Below are positions 29,710-37,141 of a stretch of 64,000 bases of DNA, piece after piece. The stretch's first letter is position 1, and each line of letters opens with the position of its first letter. The notes under the pieces are model-generated. The model had not been told where the DNA came from. It made no database searches and was given only the letters and a program-made list of their open reading frames with translations. The translations under genes and the position numbers were made by a program. The stretch is from contig WBZZ01002926.1 in the NCBI GenBank assembly GCA_019918135.1, positions 108,034 to 172,033 on the forward strand. Reading direction: 5' to 3'. This DNA is from Paulinella micropora (taxonomy: Eukaryota > Cercozoa > Imbricatea > Euglyphida > Paulinellidae).

Positions 29710-30079
29710 AAAAAAGGCCAACCGGACGTGCGAGGTGGTGAGAAAAGAACAAAAAAGCTTGCACATTGGTTTGTCGCGTAGTAAAATTCGAGTGTACCGC
29801 GCCCCCCCCCCCCCCCTGGTATGGAGGAGGGCAGGGGGTTGTGCGGAGGATAGGGGGGAGGGGAGGGAAGCGCGCAGAGTGTGTGTTTGGGGGGGGGGGA
29901 AGGGACGTGCAGAGTGTGTGTGTGTGTGTTTTTTTTTTTTGGGGGGGGGGGGGGGGGGAGAAGTTTGTCCCGTGAGTCCGCTCTCCTCCCGCCTCCCCCC
30001 AGCTTCTTCTTTTCGTCTTCGTTCGACATAATTACGGCAACAGATTTTTTTTTTTTTAAAAAGAGGGAGGGGGGGAAAT
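29710..30079. other. Intergenic region with C, G and GT tracts
   Basis: C run (29805-29816), G runs (29889-29899, 29941-29959), a short GT run (about 29918-29930), a T run (29930-29940) and TTTTTTAAAAAGAGGG (30052-30066) just before the next start. No gene. Confidence 0.5.
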
Positions 30080-30697
30080 ATGGGCGGCCGCTCGCAGACA
30101 GCTGTGCGCCGCGGTGCCTGGCTGGCTTTTGATTGCGTAATCTGGGGTCTGCTGCTCGATATCCTGCCGGCCCGGGATAGTCTGAACCTCATTAGCTTTC
30201 TTTACGAGCATTGCCGGCCCGCACGTCCCAGCAAACGGAGGAAATTGGACGTTGTAGCCTCTAGTCCCTTGCTCAACTTAGTGCAGCGCCGCGCCGGGGT
30301 CTTGCTGCAAAGACCCTCCGACCCCGCCAGCAAGCTTGTGCAGCGTATTTGCAAGCTCTGCAGCCGCTGCCTGGTCCCGGCGCTGCCACAGTCGCGGCTT
30401 CGATTGTGTGCGGAACATGAACTGGTAGTGCCCGCGCCCTGCGTCGCCAGACTGTTGGACATGCGGCGGGTGCTAAGCGTGCCGGCCACCGCGGTTAGTT
30501 TTGCGTCCTGCTGCGCTAGCTTTGCCTGGTACAACGGCCAGCTGGTGCCCCGCTACCAGGAACTCCTGAGGGCCTGTCAAGAGGCGGGCGTGCGCTGCCG
30601 GACGATTGGTGGCGTGTTGTACGTGTGTCACGTGGACGCGCCACGTGCCTGTGCGCAACTGTGGCGGGCGCGCCACCCCGCGGTCTACAACGCATGA
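30080..30697 (+). CDS. Unrecognised 205-residue protein with F-box-like N-terminus and basic motif
   Basis: The ATG at 30080 has purine at -3 and G at +4 (AATATGGGC). Residues about 15-45 (AFDCVIWGLLLDILPARDSLNLISFLYEHC) form amphipathic helices with an L-P-x-x-D-x-L pattern. This is faintly reminiscent of an F-box or BC-box, but I would not assign it. RPSKRRKLD is a good classical nuclear-localisation motif. A Cys cluster follows (RICKLCSRC ... RLCAEHE), which could bind zinc. The gene is intact and convergent with the minus-strand gene ending at 30699, with a single base between the two stop codons. Confidence 0.65.
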   Translation: MGGRSQTAVRRGAWLAFDCVIWGLLLDILPARDSLNLISFLYEHCRPARPSKRRKLDVVASSPLLNLVQRRAGVLLQRPSDPASKLVQRICKLCSRCLVPALPQSRLRLCAEHELVVPAPCVARLLDMRRVLSVPATAVSFASCCASFAWYNGQLVPRYQELLRACQEAGVRCRTIGGVLYVCHVDAPRACAQLWRARHPAVYNA

Positions 30698-30698
30698 A

Positions 30699-32819
30699 CT
30701 AAGCAACCTCTTGTTTCCGTGAGTTGTTCTTCTTTCTGCTCTCTATCCTACCTTCTAGCTCCAGGAGAGCTCGTCTGCCCGGCCCGGGCAAGGCGGCAAT
30801 TGCTTGCAACTGTTGGGTTGTGAATTCTTGCATCGGACCGTCCTTCGCCAGCTCAGCCCTGAAAGAACCTTTTTCGAGTTCAACGAAATCAGCGGTCTCC
30901 TTGGCGTCCCACTCGTAATTGACGAGCACTAGATCATGTTCCTCGAAATCTCTGCCTTCTATCGCCTGCAGGTAAAACCTATTGGTCTCGTCCACCACAA
31001 TCCTGGCATTGACGTACTTGTCGGCAGTGGTGCCTAGCGCGCAGTGAGCGAGGAGACAGGTCGGGATTGGCTTTTTGGCGCCGATGATGCCCGCGTGGGG
31101 TGCGCCGGTGAGATTAGGCTGGCGGTAGTGTGGCACAAAATATTCCTCGCGGCTATCCCATCCCAACATCCTGGTGTCTTGCTCGCGCGGCCAGAGTTCG
31201 GCGAGGCGCCTGCCTACGCCGGACATGCTGACGCCGCCCTCTTGCTTGCGGGCCTTTTCGTTTTTGCCCTTTCGTGGCCTCCTGCGAGGCCTCCGCGACG
31301 TTGCTTGCCCCTCTTCGCGTGGCTCTTCTTCTTGGTCCGGGGCGCTTGCGTCTCCCGGTCTTTTGGTCCTGTCCAGGATTGCCGGGAACTCCGCTATTAC
31401 GAGGTTGTTGGAAGATCTGATTTTCTGTCTGGCGACCAGCGCAAAGTTGAAGGGGCGCCAGAACACTACATAAAAAAACTGGTCGCAAGACACTATCGTG
31501 CCTGACCGAGCGCTGTGGTCATACCAGCCCTTCTGGTCGTTGATCCAGAAGGTGTATTGCTGGCGTATTCTGTCTGGATCAAAATGCTCACAAATGTTAA
31601 CTAGCGGATGTATTTTGTGTTTAAAAGCTTCAGCTATGCGCTTGTAAGCCTTGGTGTAAGAGTCTCGCGGGCCCCCCCGGGTAGCTTTCAAAGTGCTTAT
31701 CTTTTTTTCTGTGCCGTCTGGATAGGTTATTTGCCAACAGAGGGCCTGGCCGTAAATACGACAGAATTCAGACTTGTGCCTGTACAACCGGCTTTGCTTC
31801 CAGATGTCCAGGGCCAGCCCGAAGTTGCGCCCGCTCGCTATGCCAAGACCAGCCAGCCTTGTTCTTTCTTGGTCAGCACAGCGGAACGCGAATATTTCGA
31901 ACTCGTCTACCATGCGTTGGAAATACTGCCCCGGCATGCACACCAGACACAAAAATGAATTGTCAAACAGCTCGTTTCGTGCCTGATCAGTTCTTGGGGT
32001 TTCAAAGAACTTGAGGTCGCAGCACGAGACCTGTGCTAATTCCGCCGGTGAGAATTCCTCTAGCCCGTTCTCTTCGAAATGCACAAGCACGATCTTGCTG
32101 GTTCCACAAATCTCGGCCAGGGTTCGGATGTCGAAGTAGAGAGACGGGGCAAGCCCGGGCAGGAAACGTGTAGAATTGTGGACATGCGATTTCCTTGGCA
32201 CTTGCGAGGACGCCGGCAAGGATGAGAACGGTGCGAACGGCCCGCGCGGCAGTGCCTGTCTTTGCTGCTTCTCTTCTCTGGCGTGGTCACACCCGTAGTC
32301 CCAGAACAGTTGAGCACCCAAAACGAATCTGTCTCCTTTTCCGCTCGCACATAAAAGATAGGGGCGGGACGATGCCGCAGGCCTGTCTAAATAATATCTA
32401 CCGATTTCTTTCCTAAGCAGGGGGCCAGAAGCCGGCCGGCCGTGCAGAGCACGACTGCGTTTCTCGGCGTTAACCAGCTGGGCCGATCCTTTGTAGCGCA
32501 TGTCCGGGGGCAGATGGAAGACTATAGACTTGCCGGCCCTAGCATTAAATCTTTCCCAAGAACCATCATGTTCTGCCAAGACCCCTCCGAGTATTTCTGC
32601 TTGTAGTGCCTTGTATCGTTCCAGTAGTTCGCGTCCGTCGATTCTGTTGACCATGTCCCAGCTGATCCAGTGTGATGTAGGCGTTTCAGCAGCAACCCCG
32701 TTATACATGGGGAGGTCGCGGGACGCGTGAGCAGGGATACCGAGGCCTCTAAGATGGCGTGAAACGTCGCCATCAAAGAACATCCCGCGATGGCGCTCGA
32801 AATTTGCCGAAGTTTTCAT
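30699..32819 (-). CDS. Large protein with possible C-terminal SET-like domain
   Basis: 706 residues from the ATG at 32819 (MKTSANFERHRGMFF), intact, with composition near 53% GC. A basic, disordered linker (RRPRRRPRKGKNEKARK) lies at about residues 505-525. Behind it, at about 555-645, is a segment reading like a divergent SET domain: GIIGAKKPIPTCLLAHC, YVNARIVVD, YLQAIEGRDFEEHDLVLVNYEW. It parallels the family's N-H-S-C, ...A-x-R-D-I-x-x-G-E-E-L-x-x-D-Y order, but the N-H-S-C motif is degenerate (AHC). SET proteins methylate lysines. The N-terminal 480 residues are unrecognised. Its start overlaps the stop of the upstream 97-codon gene by four bases (ATGA). Confidence 0.55.
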   Translation of the reverse strand: MKTSANFERHRGMFFDGDVSRHLRGLGIPAHASRDLPMYNGVAAETPTSHWISWDMVNRIDGRELLERYKALQAEILGGVLAEHDGSWERFNARAGKSIVFHLPPDMRYKGSAQLVNAEKRSRALHGRPASGPLLRKEIGRYYLDRPAASSRPYLLCASGKGDRFVLGAQLFWDYGCDHAREEKQQRQALPRGPFAPFSSLPASSQVPRKSHVHNSTRFLPGLAPSLYFDIRTLAEICGTSKIVLVHFEENGLEEFSPAELAQVSCCDLKFFETPRTDQARNELFDNSFLCLVCMPGQYFQRMVDEFEIFAFRCADQERTRLAGLGIASGRNFGLALDIWKQSRLYRHKSEFCRIYGQALCWQITYPDGTEKKISTLKATRGGPRDSYTKAYKRIAEAFKHKIHPLVNICEHFDPDRIRQQYTFWINDQKGWYDHSARSGTIVSCDQFFYVVFWRPFNFALVARQKIRSSNNLVIAEFPAILDRTKRPGDASAPDQEEEPREEGQATSRRPRRRPRKGKNEKARKQEGGVSMSGVGRRLAELWPREQDTRMLGWDSREEYFVPHYRQPNLTGAPHAGIIGAKKPIPTCLLAHCALGTTADKYVNARIVVDETNRFYLQAIEGRDFEEHDLVLVNYEWDAKETADFVELEKGSFRAELAKDGPMQEFTTQQLQAIAALPGPGRRALLELEGRIESRKKNNSRKQEVA

Positions 32820-33109
32820 GCGTCATCGACGGCTACGGCAAAGACAGTGTGTCCTAAGGTACCCCTCGCATCGCCTTTGAGGTTAGGGTCCCCTTTGGTT
32901 GGCCAGCCTCTAGGCTGCGCTAGGCAAGCGCCACACGCGGGCACCGGGCGCCAGAGCTGTATCCGGTCCGGGGCGTGCGTCAACATTCCTATCGGCAATT
33001 CACCGCCTGCGCAGACCCCGCAGGTAAAGATATGTTTTTTTTCGTCTGCTGTCAACCGACGAGCCCCGTGCACCCAAGGCGCTGGAATCTCCATGACAAA
33101 GAGAAGCAC
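32816..33109 (-). CDS. Small zinc-ribbon-like protein overlapping the next gene
   Basis: 97 residues; ATG at 33109, or at 33094 (MEIPAPWVHG). Two Cys pairs (FTCGVCAGG and ACGACLAQP), about 26 residues apart, have the arrangement of a single zinc ribbon. The stop codon overlaps the ATG of the 706-residue gene in the four bases ATGA (32816-32819), an arrangement rare in cellular eukaryotic genes but known in compact viruses. It may be an upstream ORF of the same transcript, or the N-terminal domain of one larger protein split by an indel. The small size keeps confidence moderate. Confidence 0.5.
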   Translation of the reverse strand: MLLFVMEIPAPWVHGARRLTADEKKHIFTCGVCAGGELPIGMLTHAPDRIQLWRPVPACGACLAQPRGWPTKGDPNLKGDARGTLGHTVFAVAVDDA

Positions 33110-33689
33110 GTCGACCGTGTGGTCTGCCCTTTTTTGTGGCAGTGTTCAGAAGGAGGGAAACGTCGGAGGAGAAAAAATCGCTGTTAAGCCCTTTTGCTTT
33201 CTACACGTTGTTGCTCGATTCCAAAGCAGGGCTATTGACAAAGTAAAGGAAAGCAGAAATCATTTCGTTGTTCCTCTCCCCGCCCAAGCCTTTTGCCCTT
33301 TTTTTTTGTTTCTTGCTAGCACAACCTTTTGGTACAGGCGACGAGAGTGGGGGCGGGGGAAAGGGTGTGGGAAGGGGAAATTGGATTGTGGCTGCCACAG
33401 ATAGAGAGCCAACAAGACAAGAACAAAATTGTAAAAAAAACAAGAAAAGAGAGAAATAATAATTTGAAAACAAATCGACCGACTGGATCGTACGGCAGGA
33501 AAGACATTTTGGTTAGGAAAATTCTCAGGCGTCTAGTTTCCTGGAGAGTGTGATCATTTTCTAGTCCTGCAAAATAGCGCAGCGAGCGCCAGCACACAGA
33601 CAAATCAAAACCAAGGTACGAATTTAGATGAGGATAGCAGCGGGAACACAGGAGTGGATCAAGCCGCTACTGTCCCACCAGCCAAAAGT
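33110..33689. other. AT-richer intergenic region between divergent genes
   Basis: No convincing gene. Short open frames exist on both strands; one minus-strand frame starting at 33473 opens with a hydrophobic stretch but continues as Pro/Lys low complexity. The plus-strand frame before 33690 lacks an ATG. Confidence 0.45.
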
Positions 33690-34910
33690 ATGTCTAAAAG
33701 CAAGTCGCCTGTAAACTCCGCTACGCCTACGGTCTCCGCAACTACCTCGGCGAGCCGTTCCGCGACCCCTACGGTCTCCACAACTACCTCGGCGAGCCTC
33801 TCCGCTACGCCTACGGTCTCCACAACCGCCTCGGCGAGCCTCTCCGCTACGCCTACGGTCTCCGCAACCGCCTCGGCGAGCCGTTCCGCGACACCTACGG
33901 TCTCCACAACCGCCTCGGCGAGCCGTTCCGCGACCCCTAAGGTCTCCACATCTACCTCGGCGAGCCTCTCCGCTACCCCTACGGTCTCCGTAGTCTCAGC
34001 CTCGAGCTCAACCACCGGTTCCGTGACTCCTACCGTCTCCGCAACCGCCTCGGGACAAGGACAGGGACAAGGGCAGGGGCAAGGACAGGGACAAGGGCAG
34101 GGGCAAGGACAGGGACAAGGGCAGGGGCAAGGGCAGGGACAAGGGCAGGGACAAGGGCAGGGACAAGGGCAGGGACAAGGGCAGGGACAATGGCAGGGAC
34201 AAGGGCAGGGACAAGGACAGGGACAAGGAGAGGGGCAAGAACAAGCAACCCCTACCGTCTCCGTAGTCGCAGCCTCAAGCTCGACGAGCCCTTCCGCGAC
34301 CCCTACCGTTTCCGTAGTCTCAGCCTCGAGCTCGATGAGCCTTTCCAAGACAGTCAGCCCCTCCGTAACTGTCTCGAGCTCGGCGAGCCCTTCCCCGACG
34401 CCTACCGTCTCCGCAACTACCACTATCTCAAACACTTTTTCTGCAACCCCTACCGCCTCCGCCACTACCTCTATCTCAAACACTCTTTCCACAACCCCTA
34501 CCGTCTCCGCAACCACCTCGGCGAGCCGTTCCGCGACGCCTACCGCCTCCGCCACTACCTCTGGCTCAGACACTCGTTCTCCGACCGCCAGCCCCTCTCT
34601 CTCCGTAGCCTCCTCGATGATGCCCATCGGCCCAGTGATCAGGCGCGATCTATCCGGGCTCGGGCTGGCTCTATCCCCGGGCGGCCAGCCCGAGCCTGTC
34701 CTGCGCGTAGTGGTCGCCGCCAACGATCTCCTGCAGCGGGAGCCCACGGACCTGATTTACGAGGAACTGCAACTCCTGTATCTAGAAGACCACTGTCGCA
34801 CAGGCGGGATCTTACCGGCGGGCCCGTTCCCCTCGGCCTTGTCTTCCAACGGCTCGCTGTCGGCCTCGCTGCTCGGGCTCGACTTTTTGTACGCGTCGCT
34901 CTGCCAGTAA
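33690..34910 (+). CDS. Mucin-like Ser/Thr/Pro repeat protein ending at the satellite junction
   Basis: 406 residues from the ATG at 33690 (MSKSKSPVNSATPTVS). The N-terminal third repeats a 14-residue unit of the type SATPTVSTTTSASL, ideal for dense O-glycosylation. A Gly-Gln repeat (34052-34246) follows, then a second Ser/Thr-rich stretch, and finally a non-repetitive domain of about 95 residues (from PIGPVIRRDLSG, including RVVVAANDLLQREPTD). No signal peptide is visible at the N-terminus, which is odd for a mucin-like protein; the true start may lie upstream in another frame. The stop TAA is part of the first satellite unit (CAG-TAAGCAAG), so the protein may be truncated there. Repeats of this kind are hypervariable surface features in many viruses and parasites. 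Confidence 0.6.
   Translation: MSKSKSPVNSATPTVSATTSASRSATPTVSTTTSASLSATPTVSTTASASLSATPTVSATASASRSATPTVSTTASASRSATPKVSTSTSASLSATPTVSVVSASSSTTGSVTPTVSATASGQGQGQGQGQGQGQGQGQGQGQGQGQGQGQGQGQGQGQGQGQGQGQWQGQGQGQGQGQGEGQEQATPTVSVVAASSSTSPSATPTVSVVSASSSMSLSKTVSPSVTVSSSASPSPTPTVSATTTISNTFSATPTASATTSISNTLSTTPTVSATTSASRSATPTASATTSGSDTRSPTASPSLSVASSMMPIGPVIRRDLSGLGLALSPGGQPEPVLRVVVAANDLLQREPTDLIYEELQLLYLEDHCRTGGILPAGPFPSALSSNGSLSASLLGLDFLYASLCQ
33720..34000 (+). repeat. 42-bp coding minisatellite (14-residue Ser/Thr unit)
   Basis: About seven tandem copies of a 42-bp unit containing CCTACGGTCTCC and CTCGGCGAGCC. Differences between copies are mostly substitutions that keep Ser/Thr/Ala/Pro. Related copies continue, more diverged, at 34250-34600. 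Confidence 0.85.
34052..34246 (+). repeat. Gly-Gln coding repeat (GGACAA/GGGCAG)
   Basis: About 32 hexamers of GGNCAR, giving (GQ)n with one W and two E interruptions. Almost all changes are synonymous (GGA/GGG, CAA/CAG), which suggests that the Gly-Gln peptide is or was selected. Confidence 0.9.
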
Positions 34911-37099
34911 GCAAGTAAGCAAGTAAGCAAGTAAGCAAGTAAAGCAAGTAAGCAAGTAAGCAAGTAAGCAAGTAAGCAAGTAAGCAAGTAAGCAAGTAAG
35001 CAAGTAAGCAAGTAAGCAAGTAAAGCAAGTAAGCAAGTAAGCAAGTAAGCAAGTAAGCAAGTAAGCAAGTAAGCAAGTAAGCAAGTAAGCAAGTAAGCAA
35101 GTAAGCAAGTAAGCAAGTAAAGCAAGTAAGCAAGTAAGCAAGTAAGCAAGTAAGCAAGTAAGCAAGTAAGCAAGTAAGCAAGTAAGCAAGTAAGCAAGTA
35201 AGCAAGTAAGCAAGTAAGCAAGTAAGCAAGTAAGCAAGTAAGCAAGTAAGCAAGTAAGCAAGTAAGCAAGTAAGCAAGTAAAGCAAGTAAGCAAGTAAGC
35301 AAGTAAGCAAGTAAGCAAGTAAGCAAGTAAGCAAGTAAGCAAGTAAGCAAGTAAGCAAGTAAGCAAGTAAGCAAGTAAGCAAGTAAGCAAGTAAGCAAGT
35401 AAGCAAGTAAGCAAGTAAGCAAGTAAGCAAGTAAGCAAGTAAGCAAGTAAGCAAGTAAGCAAGTAAGCAAGTAAGCAAGTAAGCAAGTAAGCAAGTAAGC
35501 AAGTAAGCAAGTAAGCAAGTAAGCAAGTAAGCAAGTAAGCAAGTAAGCAAGTAAGCAAGTAAGCAAGTAAGCAAGTAAGCAAGTAAGCAAGTAAGCAAGT
35601 AAGCAAGTAAGCAGTAAGCAAGTAAGCAAGTAAAGCAAGTAAGCAAGTAAGCAAGTAAGCAAGTAAGCAAGTAAGCAAGTAAGCAAGTAAGCAAGTAAGC
35701 AAGTAAGCAAGTAAGCAAGTAAGCAAGTAAGCAAGTAAGCAAGTAAGCAAGTAAGCAAGTAAGCAAGTGCAAGCAAGTAAGCAAGTAAGCAAGTAAGCAA
35801 GTAAGCAAAGTAAGCAAGTAAGCAAGTAAGTAAGCAAGTGCTAAGCAAGTAAGCAAGTAAGCAAGTAAGCTAACGTAAGCAAGTAAGCAAGTAAAGCAAG
35901 TAAGCAAGTAAGCAAGTAAGCAAGTAAGCAAGTAAAGCAAGTAAGCAAGTAAGCAAGTAAGCAAGTAAGCAAGTAAGCAAGTAAGCAAAGTAAGCAAGTA
36001 AGCAAGTAAGCAAGTAAGCAAAGTAAGCAAGTAAGCAAGTAAGCAAGTAAGCAAGTAAGCAAGTAAAAAGCAAGTAAGCAAGTAAGCAAGTAAGCAAGTA
36101 AGCAAGTAAGAAAAGCAAGTAAGCAAGTAAGGCAAGTAAGCAAGTAAGCAAGTAAGCAAGTAAGCAAGTAAGCAAGTAAGCAAGTAAGCAAGTAAGCAAG
36201 TAAGCAAGTAAGCAAAGTAAGCAAGTAAGCAAGTAAGCAAGTAAGCAAGTAAGCAAGTAAGCAAGTAAGCAAGTAAGCAAGTAAGCAAGTAAGCAAGTAA
36301 GCAAGTAAGCAAGTAAGCAAGTAAGCAAGTAAGCAAGTAAGCAAGTAAGCAAGTAAGCAAGTAAGCAAGTAAGCAAGTAAGCAAGTAAGCAAGTAAGCAA
36401 GTAAGCAAGTAAGCAAGTAAGCAAGTAAGCAAGTAAGCAAGTAAGCAAGTAAGCAAGTAAGCAAGTAAGCAAGTAAGCAAGTAAGCAAGTAAGCAAGTAA
36501 GCAAGTAAGCAAGTAAGCAAGTAAGCAAGTAAGCAAGTAAGCAAGTAAGCAAGTAAGCAAGTAAGCAAGAGCAAGTAAGCAAGTAAGCAAGTAAGCAAGT
36601 AAGCAAGTAAGCAAGTAAGCAAGTAAGCAAGTAAGCAAGTAAGCAAGTAAGCAAGTAAGCAAGTAAGCAAGTAAGCAAGTAAGCAAGTAAGCAAGTAAGC
36701 AAGTAAGCAGTAAGCTAAGCAAGTAAGCAAGTAAGCAAGTAAGCAGTGCAAGTAAGCAAGTAAGCAAGTAAGGCAAGTAAGCAAGTAAGCAAGTAAGCAA
36801 GTAAGCAAGTAAGCAAGTAAGCAAGTAAGCAAGTAAGCAAGTAAGCAAGTAAGCAAGTAAGCAAGTAAGCAAGTAAGCAAGTAAGGCAAGTAAGCAAGTA
36901 AGCAAGTAAGCAAGTAAGCAAGTAAGCAAGTAAGCAAGTAAGCAAGTAAGCAAGTAAGCAAGTAAGCAAGTAAGCAAGTAAGCAAGTAAGCAAGTAAGCA
37001 AGTAAGCAAGTAAGCAAGTAAGCAAGTAAGCAAGTAAGCAAGTAAGCAAGTAAAGCAAGTAAGCAAGTAAGCAATAAGCAAGTAAGAAGTAAGCAAGTA

Positions 37100-37141
<42 letters not shown>

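Noticed and set aside
33201-33473. Minus-strand 90-codon frame with a signal-peptide-like start
   Set aside because: Only the first 25 residues are hydrophobic; the rest is Pro/Lys low complexity over an AT/GC-run spacer, with no domain. Too weak to call.
33659-34747. Minus-strand frame of 362 codons opposite the mucin-like gene
   Set aside because: Its composition (Val-Glu and Pro-Cys repeats) is the mirror of the plus-strand repeats. The silent variation in the Gly-Gln tract supports the plus-strand frame as coding.
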